Assembly: GCA_015056795.1 (NCBI GenBank)
Contig: SVFO01000008.1
Coordinates: 52,575-116,574 of the forward strand
Direction: 5' to 3'
Length of the DNA stretch: 64,000 nt
DNA from: Lachnospiraceae bacterium
Lineage (GTDB): Bacteria; Bacillota; Clostridia; Lachnospirales; Lachnospiraceae
Positions 34,607-42,845 of this stretch are shown in pieces (the stretch's first letter is position 1; each line of letters starts with the position of its first letter). Under the pieces are notes generated by a model. The model worked only from the letters and a program-made list of their open reading frames with translations, was not told where the DNA came from and searched no databases. The position numbers were made by a program, and so were the translations under genes.

Positions 34607-35320
34607 ATGAGGATGGAGAGAGATAGAGAACATAAAAAAATAGGATTTTATGATTATACGGTCGTATTGACCTATACGGGCTTTATGATTTCGCTTTATG
34701 GAATTATGCAGGTAGCAAATGGTAGGTTTTGGCATGCCATTATCTGCCTGATGCTTTCCGGCGTCTGTGACATGTTTGATGGTGCCGTGGCAGCGACCAA
34801 GAAGGATCGCACGGCGCAGGGAAAGCGTTTTGGCATTCAGATCGACTCCTTGAGTGATCTTGTCAGCTTTGGCGTTTTTCCGGCATTTTTTGTGTATGAG
34901 TTGTCAGGCAGGGGAGTGGTTGTGGGAATAATCTGTTGCGCATACGCGCTTTGTGCCCTGATTCGTCTGGCATATTATAACGTGCTTGAGGAGGAACGGC
35001 AGGACAGAATGGCTGCTACCTTAAAGAACATGGCGGAAATGGACGTCGAGGAATGCGTTATGGAGGAAGAGAGAAAGGTATATCTCGGGTTGCCGGTTAC
35101 GGTCATTGCGATTACCCTTCCGGCATTGTTTTTCTTCTTTGATGACAGCATTTTGCATCACAATGCATGGCTTGGCGGTCTTTTGGCCGTGATGGCCATC
35201 TTGTTTGTGACTCCCATTGAAATTGAAAAGCCGAAGCTCATGGGAAAAATCGTGTTAATCCTACTGGCACTCTTGGAAATGCTCGGGATGGCATGGCTTA
35301 AACTGATGGGGGTTGCGTAA
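34607..35320 (+). CDS. pssA: CDP-diacylglycerol--serine O-phosphatidyltransferase
   Basis: This 237-residue membrane enzyme makes phosphatidylserine from CDP-diacylglycerol and serine. The CDP-alcohol phosphotransferase motif begins at DMFDGAVAA and ends with FGIQIDSLSDLVSFG, giving the four conserved Asp residues. The Arg usually following the motif Ala is replaced by Ala (GCG codon; DGAVAAT where relatives have DGxVART). The next gene is the decarboxylase, overlapping by one base (TAATG), so the pair makes phosphatidylethanolamine. ATG 34613 is an alternative start with better spacing from AAAAGG. Confidence 0.9.
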   Translation: MRMERDREHKKIGFYDYTVVLTYTGFMISLYGIMQVANGRFWHAIICLMLSGVCDMFDGAVAATKKDRTAQGKRFGIQIDSLSDLVSFGVFPAFFVYELSGRGVVVGIICCAYALCALIRLAYYNVLEEERQDRMAATLKNMAEMDVEECVMEEERKVYLGLPVTVIAITLPALFFFFDDSILHHNAWLGGLLAVMAILFVTPIEIEKPKLMGKIVLILLALLEMLGMAWLKLMGVA

Positions 35321-36132
35321 TGAAACAAAAGGAATCACCGATTCTTCGATTTTGCTATCATACCATCCCGGGAAGAATTCTGTTAAGGGTACTGATTTCC
35401 CCAAGTATCTCAAAGCTTTGTGGCTTTTTTATGGATAGCAGGGCCTCCATTATTTTCATTCCCTTTTTCCGTAGAGCGAACGCCATTTCCATGAAGGGTG
35501 TGGAAATCCCTAAAGGGGGATTTCCGTCGTTCAATGCCTTTTTCTGTAGAAAACAGAGGCGCGGCATTGGTGATGCGGAGCTACTAAGTCCCTGTGATGG
35601 CCTTCTGACCTGCATCCCCATTCAAAAGAACCAGATTTTTGACATCAAGCATACGAGATTTTCCTTAGAGGATTTATTACATGACTGTTCCCTTGCAAAG
35701 GAGTTTGAGGATGGAACGGCGCTGGTCTTTCGTCTGACACCGGCACATTATCATCGCTATGCCTATGCAGCGGACGGAGAGGTGCTTCATTGGAGGAGAA
35801 TCCGAGGAGTATTGCACACTGTGCGTCCCATTTGTACAAGACAGGTTCCCGTATTTGCCCAGAATGCTAGAGAATATCAGGTGATTCAGACGAAAGAGTA
35901 TGGAAGGCTCGTACAGATGGAGATCGGGGCCATGTTAATTGGACGCATAACAAATGAAGCGCCCAAGGGCAGAAAGGCAATCCGCGGAAAAGAGAAGGGA
36001 CGCTTTGAATTTGGCGGTTCCACAATTCTGCTTTTGTTACAGAAGGATGCCTGTGAGCTTCGAAGGGAGCTTTTGGAGGCAGGAAGGGACGGAGGCGAAC
36101 TGCCCGTCACCTATGGTGAAAATTTAATTTAA
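35320..36132 (+). CDS. psd: Phosphatidylserine decarboxylase proenzyme
   Basis: This 270-residue enzyme decarboxylates phosphatidylserine to phosphatidylethanolamine. The self-cleavage site FGGSTILLLL is near residue 234 (GGST instead of the common LGST). Cleavage there turns Ser into the pyruvoyl group of the alpha chain. LTPAHYHRYAYAADG and EIGAMLIGRITN hold the conserved His and core residues. The gene is translationally coupled to pssA and ends 14 nt before a strong terminator. Confidence 0.94.
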   Translation: MKQKESPILRFCYHTIPGRILLRVLISPSISKLCGFFMDSRASIIFIPFFRRANAISMKGVEIPKGGFPSFNAFFCRKQRRGIGDAELLSPCDGLLTCIPIQKNQIFDIKHTRFSLEDLLHDCSLAKEFEDGTALVFRLTPAHYHRYAYAADGEVLHWRRIRGVLHTVRPICTRQVPVFAQNAREYQVIQTKEYGRLVQMEIGAMLIGRITNEAPKGRKAIRGKEKGRFEFGGSTILLLLQKDACELRRELLEAGRDGGELPVTYGENLI

Positions 36133-36145
36133 CAGATGAGAAAGG

Positions 36146-36181
36146 AACTCCCTTACGACGAAATTGTAAGGGAGTTTTTCT
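36146..36181 (+). terminator. Terminator of pssA-psd
   Basis: AACTCCCTTAC / GTAAGGGAGTT forms an 11-bp stem with a 9-nt loop and a T-run. Confidence 0.92.
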
Positions 36182-36185
36182 ATCC

Positions 36186-36214
36186 TTGACATTGTGTCAA
36201 AAAACGAGTAAAAT
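36186..36214 (+). promoter_or_regulatory. leuS promoter with inverted repeat at -35
   Basis: Consensus TTGACA (36186-36191), 17-nt spacer, TAAAAT (36209-36214). The -35 box is half of the perfect inverted repeat TTGACA-ttg-TGTCAA (36186-36200), a possible operator. Confidence 0.75.
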
Positions 36215-36227
36215 ATTGGACTAACAA

Positions 36228-36300
36228 AGCAATTCGCAGGGCGATTGCTCCAAGGAAGGATGTCAAGGAAATGGCATCACGTGATCGCGAAGCGATTTAT
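36228..36300 (+). promoter_or_regulatory. Two hairpins in the leuS leader
   Basis: AGCAA(T)TCGC-agg-GCGATTGCT (36228-36249) and ATCGC-gaa-GCGAT (36284-36296) fold in the 100-nt leader. The second stops just before the TTAGGAGGA ribosome binding site. The T-box consensus is absent, and the leader is too short for one. Confidence 0.5.
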
Positions 36301-36315
36301 TAGGAGGAAGTAGAT

Positions 36316-38727
36316 ATGGCGATTCCTTATAATCATCATGAGGTAGAATCAAAATGGCAGGGAATCTGGGATCAGGAGAAGGCGTTTGCCACCTCCAACG
36401 ACTATTCCAAGCCGAAATTTTATGCGCTGGTTGAGTTCCCTTACCCTTCAGGACAGGGACTTCACGTAGGTCATCCGAGACCCTATACCGCGCTGGACAT
36501 CGTAGCAAGAAAGAGAAGAATGCAGGGCTATAACGTGCTGTATCCGATGGGCTGGGATGCATTTGGCCTTCCGACGGAGAACTATGCCATCAAGAATCAC
36601 ATTCATCCGAAGATTGTGACGAAGAACAATGTGGCAAGATTTAAGCAACAGCTCCATTCCCTGGGTTATTCCTTTGACTGGGATCGCGAGATCAATACCA
36701 CGGATCCCGGTTATTATAAGTGGACGCAGTGGATCTTCCTGAAGTTATTTAAGGCAGGTCTTGCATATAAGACGGAGATGCCGATCAACTGGTGTACCTC
36801 CTGTAAGGTTGGCCTTGCAAATGAGGAGGTTGTCAACGGCGTTTGTGAGCGCTGTGGAAGCGAAGTCATCCGTAAGGTAAAGAGTCAGTGGATGCTGAAG
36901 ATTACCGAATATGCGGACAAGCTTCTTCAGGGTCTTGACACTGTTGATTATATTGAAAAGGTAAAGGTTTCCCAGAAGAACTGGATTGGTAAGTCTCAGG
37001 GTGCCGAGGTGGATTTCCAGCTTTCTGGCAAGGAGGACAAGCTTCGCGTTTATACGACTCGTCCTGATACCCTGTTTGGCGCAACCTACATGGTAATTTC
37101 TCCTGAGCATCCCTTGATTGATAAGTATCAGGCGGAGATCAAGAACTGGGATGACGTGATTGCATACCGTGAGCTCGCTTCCAAGAAGTCCGACTTTGAG
37201 CGTACCGAGCTTGCAAAGGATAAGACTGGCGTTCAGATCAACGGCCTTTCCGCAATCAATCCCGTAAACGGAAAGGAGATCCCCATCTGGATTTCCGACT
37301 ATGTACTGATGAGCTATGGTACTGGTGCCATCATGGCAGTTCCTGCACATGATGAGCGTGACTGGGATTTCGCTAAGAAGTTTGGCCTTCCCATCATTGA
37401 GGTTGTTGCAGGCAGCCCCGTTCCCGTACAGGAGCAGGTATTCACCGACGTTCAGACGGGGATCTTAGTAAATTCTGATTTCCTGAATGGTCTGTCCGTT
37501 GCTGACGCAAAGAAGAAGATCATCGCATTCTTAGAGGAAAAGGGCATTGGAACCAGCAAGACGAACTATAAGCTTCGTGACTGGGTATTCTCTCGTCAGA
37601 GATATTGGGGTGAGCCCATCCCCATCGTAAAGTGTGAGAAGTGCGGTTACGTTCCCATTGATGAGAGCGAGCTGCCCTTAGAGCTTCCCGAGGTAGAAAG
37701 CTATATGCCTACGGACAATGGCGAATCTCCTCTGGCAACCATGACTGATTGGGTAAATACGACCTGTCCCTGCTGCGGCGGACCCGCAAAGAGAGAGACC
37801 GATACAATGCCTCAGTGGGCAGGCTCCTCCTGGTATTTCCTGCGCTACACGGATCCGACCAACACGGAGGCACTTGCCAGCAAGGAGGCTTTGAATTATT
37901 GGCTTCCCGTGGACTGGTATAACGGAGGCATGGAGCATACGACCCTGCACCTTCTGTATTCCCGTTTTTGGCATCGTTTCCTCTATGATCAGGGCGTTGT
38001 TCCGACGGCAGAGCCTTATCAGAAGAGAACCAGCCATGGCATGATCCTTGGATCCAATGGTGAGAAGATGTCCAAGTCCCGCGGTAATGTCGTAAATCCC
38101 GACGATATCGTGCAGGATTATGGTGCAGACACGCTGCGTACCTATGAGATGTTCATCGGTGCCTTCGATCTGTCTGCAGCATGGAGCGAGGACGGCGTAA
38201 AGGGCTGCCGCAGATTCCTTGAGAGAGTTTGGAAGCTGCAGGACATCCTTGTGGATGGAGATTCCTATAGCGCTGACCTTGAGACGAAGCTGCATCAGAC
38301 AATTAAAAAGGTTTCCTCTGATTTTGAGAGCCTGAAATATAATACGGCCATTGCGGCAATGATGGGACTGATCAACGAGTTCTATAAGAAGAATTCCATC
38401 ACGAAGGCAGAATATCGCACCTTCCTGATCCTCTTAAATCCCGTGGCTCCGCACATTACCGAGGAGCTCTGGCAGGCCGTAGGCTTTGAGGGCAGAGTTT
38501 ACCAGCAGACCTGGCCGACCTATGATGAGGCAAAGACCGTGGAATCCACCATTGAGATTGCCGTACAGCTGAATGGCAAGGTAAAGGCTACCATCATGAT
38601 CGCAAAGGACGAGGAGCAGGCAAGCGCCATTGCGAAGGCAAAGGAAGCCCTTGGCGATAAGCTGAGCGGAAACGTCATCAAGGAGATTTACGTGCCTGGA
38701 AGACTGGTTAACATCGTTGCAAAATAA
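36316..38727 (+). CDS. leuS: Leucyl-tRNA synthetase
   Basis: This 803-residue class I synthetase shows the HIGH-type motif HVGH in [16 protein letters not shown] (about residue 50) and KMSKS at residue 584 ([10 protein letters not shown]). The CP1 editing domain carries [14 protein letters not shown] and [20 protein letters not shown]-terminal anticodon-binding domain and a zinc-binding CTSCKVG/CERCG segment are visible. AGGAGG lies 8 nt before ATG 36316. It stands alone with its own promoter and a terminator shared with the convergent gene downstream. Confidence 0.97.
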   Translation: MAIPYNHHEVESKWQGIWDQEKAFATSNDYSKPKFYALVEFPYPSGQGLHVGHPRPYTALDIVARKRRMQGYNVLYPMGWDAFGLPTENYAIKNHIHPKIVTKNNVARFKQQLHSLGYSFDWDREINTTDPGYYKWTQWIFLKLFKAGLAYKTEMPINWCTSCKVGLANEEVVNGVCERCGSEVIRKVKSQWMLKITEYADKLLQGLDTVDYIEKVKVSQKNWIGKSQGAEVDFQLSGKEDKLRVYTTRPDTLFGATYMVISPEHPLIDKYQAEIKNWDDVIAYRELASKKSDFERTELAKDKTGVQINGLSAINPVNGKEIPIWISDYVLMSYGTGAIMAVPAHDERDWDFAKKFGLPIIEVVAGSPVPVQEQVFTDVQTGILVNSDFLNGLSVADAKKKIIAFLEEKGIGTSKTNYKLRDWVFSRQRYWGEPIPIVKCEKCGYVPIDESELPLELPEVESYMPTDNGESPLATMTDWVNTTCPCCGGPAKRETDTMPQWAGSSWYFLRYTDPTNTEALASKEALNYWLPVDWYNGGMEHTTLHLLYSRFWHRFLYDQGVVPTAEPYQKRTSHGMILGSNGEKMSKSRGNVVNPDDIVQDYGADTLRTYEMFIGAFDLSAAWSEDGVKGCRRFLERVWKLQDILVDGDSYSADLETKLHQTIKKVSSDFESLKYNTAIAAMMGLINEFYKKNSITKAEYRTFLILLNPVAPHITEELWQAVGFEGRVYQQTWPTYDEAKTVESTIEIAVQLNGKVKATIMIAKDEEQASAIAKAKEALGDKLSGNVIKEIYVPGRLVNIVAK

Positions 38728-38796
38728 ATATGAAATATCCTGAAATCAAACGTAAGGATTCTTATTTCATAAAATAATAGTTAAAATATTATTTTC

Positions 38797-38832
38797 AAAG
38801 TGCCATGGGATTTGCCCATGGCACTTTTTAAG
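38797..38832. terminator. Bidirectional terminator after leuS
   Basis: AGTGCCATGGG / CCCATGGCACT forms an 11-bp perfect stem with a 5-nt loop and T-run. A-rich sequence on the left allows use by the minus-strand gene. Confidence 0.92.
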
Positions 38833-39097
38833 TCCCGGGATGCATGCGTTTTAGAAGTTCATCGATTTTCTGGTTTTCCTCCTGACTGCTGTGCTTTCGA
38901 ATAGAAGCAATCGCAGCAGAGATTTCAGAAGGGGTAAAGCTCAGTCCCTTCTCCTTACCCTCCTTGAGCAGCGGGAGAAGGGTAGACATCATTTCCTTTT
39001 GGGATTTCCCCTTGCTGCTTCCGAAGAGTTTTGAAAGAAATGTAAGCTTCTCTTTTGGAATCGATTGTACCAATGCATCCTCCATCCAAGGTTCCAT
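38828..39097 (-). CDS. Hypothetical protein, 89 residues
   Basis: I do not recognise a family. The protein is hydrophilic and predicted mostly helical (WMEDALVQSIPKEKLTFLSKL, then two Lys/Glu-rich helices) with no signal peptide or membrane segment. AGGAG lies about 11 nt before the start on the minus strand. It follows the next minus-strand gene by 29 nt, so they are probably cotranscribed. Reading-frame integrity, the ribosome binding site and an adjacent terminator make it a credible gene. Confidence 0.65.
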   Translation of the reverse strand: MEPWMEDALVQSIPKEKLTFLSKLFGSSKGKSQKEMMSTLLPLLKEGKEKGLSFTPSEISAAIASIRKHSSQEENQKIDELLKRMHPGT

Positions 39098-39126
39098 AAT
39101 AATGTTTTCTCCTTTCAGAAATCTAG

Positions 39127-39516
39127 TTATAGCAAATTCATGATCTGAGAAATATCCATGTTTTCCGTATTCATGCCCTCAGGAAAGAGCTCCTGCATCA
39201 TCTGAGCCATTTCCATGGCTTCCTTGATTTGTTCCATCTGTTTCAGCATGTTTTTCATCTGGCGCAGCTGTTCCTCCTGAGAGGGATTGCAGTAGGGTAA
39301 AAGCGCGTCAAACAGGGCTTCACCCTCTGGAGGGGAATCCATGGGGACGAAGCCTTGAAAGCGCTTGACCTGATCCATTGTGAACAGGAGCTCCTGTATT
39401 CGAATAAAAATGGCAAATCCGCCACGCTTGTCCGCGGGAAGGCAGGGAAGCATGACCTTTAGCATTTGAAGCGAACCAGATGTAAATATTGAATCAAAGC
39501 TTCCTTTTTCATCCAT
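39127..39516 (-). CDS. Hypothetical protein, 129 residues, helical, Met/Gln-rich C-terminus
   Basis: I do not recognise a family. The first half (FTSGSLQMLKVMLPCLPADKR; FAIFIRIQELLFTMDQVKRF) looks globular. The C-terminal half is an amphipathic Met/Gln/Glu-rich helix (MKNMLKQMEQIKEAMEMAQ) that could be a coiled coil. A GTG at 39525 is an alternative start. A promoter read on the minus strand is TTGTTC (39580-39575), 17-nt spacer, CATAAT (39557-39552). With the 89-residue neighbour it forms a small two-gene unit. Confidence 0.65.
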   Translation of the reverse strand: MDEKGSFDSIFTSGSLQMLKVMLPCLPADKRGGFAIFIRIQELLFTMDQVKRFQGFVPMDSPPEGEALFDALLPYCNPSQEEQLRQMKNMLKQMEQIKEAMEMAQMMQELFPEGMNTENMDISQIMNLL

Positions 39517-39603
39517 GTATCCCACAGCCTTTCCATCGCTTTCCCTTTATGATTATGTCAATCAGCTTACATTAGAACAAAAAGATAACGATTCTCTCAA
39601 AAG

Positions 39604-39632
39604 GAAACAGGCTCCGCAGGGGGCCTGTTTCA
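39604..39632 (-). terminator. Terminator of the Cys-rich small protein gene
   Basis: AAACAGGC / GCCTGTTT gives an 8-bp stem. On the minus strand it is followed by CCTTTTG. Confidence 0.6.
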
Positions 39633-39664
39633 CCTAGTTCAAAAGCGCGGCTTTCTGATTCTGA

Positions 39665-39916
39665 CTAGTTGCAGCCGCATCCACATCCGCCATTGTTCCC
39701 ACCGCAGAAGGTGCTAAGAAGCAGGATCCAGATGATCCAGTCGCAGCAGGAATTGTTGTTGCCGTTACAGCCACAGCCAGAATTGGTGCCCAGCAAACCA
39801 TTACCATTTCCGCCACAGCAGGATAACAGTAACAGAATCCAAATCCAGTTGTTGCCGTTACAAGAATTATTGTAGCCATTGTTGCAGCCACAGTTGGTTG
39901 CGGATAAGTCACTCAT
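39665..39916 (-). CDS. Small Cys/Asn/Gly-rich protein, possible spore-surface component
   Basis: This 83-residue protein is built from two similar halves. Each has a Cys/Asn/Gly-rich segment followed by a short hydrophobic stretch (NNWIWILLLLSCCGG; CCDWIIWILLLSTFCGG). It contains many cysteines and ends in GCGCGCN. Similar small high-cysteine proteins occur widely in Lachnospiraceae, sometimes labelled chorion-like; their role is unknown. The start has GGAGG 8-9 nt upstream on the minus strand. A CATAgtaTA box 31 nt upstream of the start fits a late mother-cell sigma factor. Spore coat or crust is an inference from that promoter and the Cys content. Confidence 0.72.
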   Translation of the reverse strand: MSDLSATNCGCNNGYNNSCNGNNWIWILLLLSCCGGNGNGLLGTNSGCGCNGNNNSCCDWIIWILLLSTFCGGNNGGCGCGCN

Positions 39917-39946
39917 GTTTGAATGCCTCCAAAATTGTTTGTAGTT

Positions 39947-39973
39947 TATACTATGCAGGAACATTGGAAAGGT
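39947..39973 (-). promoter_or_regulatory. Putative sigma-K/sigma-E-type promoter
   Basis: On the minus strand, AC (39973-39972), a 16-nt spacer and CATAGTATA (39955-39947) match the sigma-K pattern AC-N16/17-CATANNNTA. No vegetative -35/-10 pair is seen for this gene. Confidence 0.45.
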
Positions 39974-40002
39974 TGACGTGTTTTATCATTTTCGTTTAAA
40001 AT
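39973..40002 (+). promoter_or_regulatory. Sigma-A promoter of the radical SAM gene
   Basis: TTGACG (39973-39978), 18-nt spacer, TAAAAT (39997-40002). It faces away from the Cys-rich gene promoter. Confidence 0.55.
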
Positions 40003-40023
40003 GAAAGGACGAGGTGAAACCAA

Positions 40024-41736
40024 ATGAAGAAAATCCTTCTTGTAGCGATCAATGCAAAATATATCCATTCCAATCTGGCAGTGCATTCCCTGCGGGCGAG
40101 CGCAGGCGAATGGAAGGACTGCGTGGAGATTGCGGAATATACCATCAATCAACAAAAGGATGAAATCCTACGGGATATCTTTTTGAAAAAGCCTGAGGTT
40201 CTATGCTTTTCCTGTTATTTATGGAATTTAGAATATGTCGTGGCTATTGCACAGGAGTATCATAAGCTCTGCCCAGATACGCCAATATGGCTAGGAGGTC
40301 CTGAGGTTTCCTATGAGACACGCCCTTTTTTGGAGAAGCATGCCTTTACAACTGGCATCATGATAGGAGAGGGCGAGGATACCTTTCGCGAGCTTTGTGC
40401 GTATTACCTTACTGATGCAAACGAGAAAAAGCTTTCTGAAATCGCTGGAATTGTTTATCGTGGTCAGGAGGGAGAATTCCTTCAAACGGATCCGCGTGAA
40501 CCGAAATGCTTAAGTGACGTTCCCTTTTGCTATGAGGATTTATCGGAATATGATCATAGGATCATTTATTATGAAAGCAGTCGCGGATGCCCCTTTTCCT
40601 GTAGCTACTGCTTGTCCTCCATCGATAAAAAGCTTCGCTTTCGCGACATGGAGCTGGTGAAAAAGGAGCTTCAGTTCTTCTTAGATCACCAGGTCCCGCA
40701 GGTGAAGTTTGTCGATAGGACGTTTAATTGTGATCATGAGCGGACGATGGCGATTTGGAGCTTCTTGTTAGAGAAGGATAACGGCATCACCAATTTTCAT
40801 TTTGAGATCTCGGCGGATCTGCTGCGGGAGGACGAGCTGGCATTGATCGCGCAGATGCGCCCAGGACTGATTCAATTGGAGATTGGCGTTCAGACGACAA
40901 ATGCCGTGACGATTCAGGAGATTCACCGCACGATGCGGCTGGAAAAGGTAAAGGAGGCTGTTTGGCGAATTCAGAAGGCTGGAAACATCCATCAGCATCT
41001 GGATTTAATTGCAGGTCTTCCCTATGAGGATTTTGAAAGCTTTCGGCATTCCTTTGATGAAATTTATGCCCTGTGGCCAAATCAGCTGCAGCTGGGCTTT
41101 CTAAAGGTATTAAAGGGATCCTTTATGTATGAGCATGCCAAGGAATACGGGATGGCATGGCATGAGACGCCGCCCTATGAGGTTTTGTACACGAAGTGGC
41201 TGAGCTTTGAGGATGTCCTCAAAATCAAGCACGTGGAGGAGATGCTGGAGGTCTATTATAACAGCGGGCAGTTTGAAGTGACCATGAAGCTTATCTATGC
41301 ACTTACAGACAGCATGTTTGATCTACTTTTAGAGCTTGGGGAGTTCTATGAGGAGAAAGGGTATTCGGGCATGCAGCATTCGCGAATCAAACGGTGCGAG
41401 ATTCTGCTTGCCTTCCTTATGGAGAAAAAGAAGGCTTCGGAGGAGCTATTCAAGGAAGCGCTGACCTTTGACCTCTATTATCGGGAAAACTGCAAAACGA
41501 GGCCAGATTGGGCACCAGATCCTTCTAAATACAAGGAGATGACGAGGACCTACTGTAGCAACGGAAAGATGAGTCATTTGGAGCCATTCCATTATCGCTT
41601 TCCCGATAAGAAAGAATTGGGAACGAAAAGTCTGCCGATTAGGAGCGAGAAGCCATATTGGGCATTATTTCATTATGATGACAGAGATCCCTTGGATCAT
41701 CAAGCCAGAGTAGAATATGTAGGCACTTCTTTCTAG
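40024..41736 (+). CDS. B12-binding-domain radical SAM protein (DUF4080 type)
   Basis: This 570-residue protein has an N-terminal cobalamin-binding-like Rossmann domain (VLCFSCYLWNLEYV, IWLGGPEVSY, GIMIGEGEDTFREL). The radical SAM core follows, with CPFSCSYC at Cys189/193/196 (CxxxCxxC) and LEIGVQTTNAVTIQEIHR and LIAGLPYED as later strands. The roughly 200-residue C-terminal region resembles DUF4080. The classical DxHxxG B12 motif is not visible, so cobalamin may not be bound. Such proteins are methyltransferases or related radical enzymes with unknown substrates. GAGGTG lies 7 nt before the ATG. Confidence 0.88.
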   Translation: MKKILLVAINAKYIHSNLAVHSLRASAGEWKDCVEIAEYTINQQKDEILRDIFLKKPEVLCFSCYLWNLEYVVAIAQEYHKLCPDTPIWLGGPEVSYETRPFLEKHAFTTGIMIGEGEDTFRELCAYYLTDANEKKLSEIAGIVYRGQEGEFLQTDPREPKCLSDVPFCYEDLSEYDHRIIYYESSRGCPFSCSYCLSSIDKKLRFRDMELVKKELQFFLDHQVPQVKFVDRTFNCDHERTMAIWSFLLEKDNGITNFHFEISADLLREDELALIAQMRPGLIQLEIGVQTTNAVTIQEIHRTMRLEKVKEAVWRIQKAGNIHQHLDLIAGLPYEDFESFRHSFDEIYALWPNQLQLGFLKVLKGSFMYEHAKEYGMAWHETPPYEVLYTKWLSFEDVLKIKHVEEMLEVYYNSGQFEVTMKLIYALTDSMFDLLLELGEFYEEKGYSGMQHSRIKRCEILLAFLMEKKKASEELFKEALTFDLYYRENCKTRPDWAPDPSKYKEMTRTYCSNGKMSHLEPFHYRFPDKKELGTKSLPIRSEKPYWALFHYDDRDPLDHQARVEYVGTSF

Positions 41737-41738
41737 GT

Positions 41739-41766
41739 TTGACATAAAATAGAAATGACTTAATTT
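41739..41766 (+). promoter_or_regulatory. Promoter of the subtilase gene
   Basis: TTGACA (41739-41744), 16-nt spacer, TAATTT (41761-41766), starting 3 nt after the preceding stop codon. Confidence 0.55.
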
Positions 41767-41782
41767 TCAAGGGAAAGAAAGC

Positions 41783-42739
41783 ATGGACAGGGTCAGAATG
41801 CAATTAGGGCTAACGGACGCGTATCTGGCAAGGCTACATGGTCAGCCAGTGACAATTGCCGTTTTGGACAGCGGGATTTCCAGACATCCTGACCTAACAG
41901 GAGCGCTTTTCGCCTTCCGCGATTTTTCAGGACAATCGGGGAAGGGTGGAAAGCGCTATTTTTATCAGACGCCCTATGATGATTATGGTCATGGGACGCA
42001 TGTCTGTGGGATTCTTGCGGGGAACGGTGCCCTATCCTTTGGAAAATATCAAGGGATTTGCCCCAATGCCAGACTTGTTGTAGGAAAGGTCTTGGATGAA
42101 CGCGGCGATGGCTCCGTGGAGGAGATGCTGGCAGGCATGCACTGGGTTTTGGAGACACAGAAGCAATATGGGACGAGGCTTTTGAATTTATCCGTTGGCA
42201 TTGCTGATCTTTGCAGCAGGGGAAAGGAGGAAAAACTCAGGGCCATGCTGGAGAAGCTCACCGACCATGGCATTTTGGTACTCTGCGCAGCAGGCAATAA
42301 GGGGCCTGCGGCAGGCTCTCTTTCTTTTTTGGGGGAAAGCGACAGGGTGATTTCCGTTGGGTGTCATGACGGGGAATATTTTCGCGGAGATCCCACGCGC
42401 TGCGCAAGTCATTCCGGCAGGGGAGATCGGAATTCTGTTTTAAGGAAGCCGGATATTGTGGCGCCGGGAACCAGAATCAAATCCTGCTCGGGACGGTATC
42501 AAAAGGGAATGCGCACGGAGTTTGCTTATGAAGTCCGAAGCGGAACCTCCATGGCGACACCCATCGTCACGGGATGTCTTGCAAGGGTGCTGCAGTTGGA
42601 ACCGAGGCTTACGGCGAAAGAACTCAAAAAACTCCTGACTTCGACGGCGACAGACCTCGGCGAGCCTTGGAATCAGCAGGGCTGGGGAATGGCCTGTCCC
42701 AGGGGAATGCTGGAGCAGGTTCGAAGGGGGTCTTTTTAG
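41783..42739 (+). CDS. Subtilisin-like serine protease (S8), probably cytoplasmic
   Basis: This 318-residue protein carries the full catalytic triad: Asp29 (AVLDSGISRHPDL), His70 (DYGHGTHVCGILAG) and Ser256 (SGTSMATPIVTG), with the oxyanion segment AAGNKGP. There is no signal peptide or propeptide; the catalytic domain begins almost at the N-terminus. This resembles intracellular subtilases such as AprX, not secreted enzymes. AGGGAAAG precedes ATG 41783. The role is unknown (protein turnover, or sporulation-related processing). Confidence 0.92.
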   Translation: MDRVRMQLGLTDAYLARLHGQPVTIAVLDSGISRHPDLTGALFAFRDFSGQSGKGGKRYFYQTPYDDYGHGTHVCGILAGNGALSFGKYQGICPNARLVVGKVLDERGDGSVEEMLAGMHWVLETQKQYGTRLLNLSVGIADLCSRGKEEKLRAMLEKLTDHGILVLCAAGNKGPAAGSLSFLGESDRVISVGCHDGEYFRGDPTRCASHSGRGDRNSVLRKPDIVAPGTRIKSCSGRYQKGMRTEFAYEVRSGTSMATPIVTGCLARVLQLEPRLTAKELKKLLTSTATDLGEPWNQQGWGMACPRGMLEQVRRGSF

Positions 42740-42766
42740 ATATTTCAAAGAAGTTTGCAAAAATGC

Positions 42767-42795
42767 TTGACACGTTTCGTATGATTGTATACAAT
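42767..42795 (+). promoter_or_regulatory. Sigma-A promoter of the citrate synthase-gntR-icd operon
   Basis: Perfect TTGACA (42767-42772), 17-nt spacer, TACAAT (42790-42795), about 50 nt before the first ATG. Confidence 0.85.
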
Positions 42796-42800
42796 CATAC
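42779..42800 (+). promoter_or_regulatory. 22-bp perfect palindrome, probable GntR/FadR-type operator
   Basis: Eleven bases (GTATGATTGTA) are followed directly by their exact reverse complement, with centre TTGTATACAA. It overlaps the end of the spacer and the whole -10 box. The core fits the TnGTnnnACnA pattern of FadR-subfamily GntR regulators, and such a regulator is encoded in the same operon. Repression by blocking polymerase is the natural reading. Confidence 0.8.
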
Positions 42801-42845
42801 AAGTAAGCAATTCAAAGGAAATGAGAAAGGCGGATTAGGGTTAAG

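Noticed and set aside
36215-36315. T-box riboswitch before leuS
   Set aside because: The leader is only about 100 nt and lacks the consensus, though it does hold two small hairpins.
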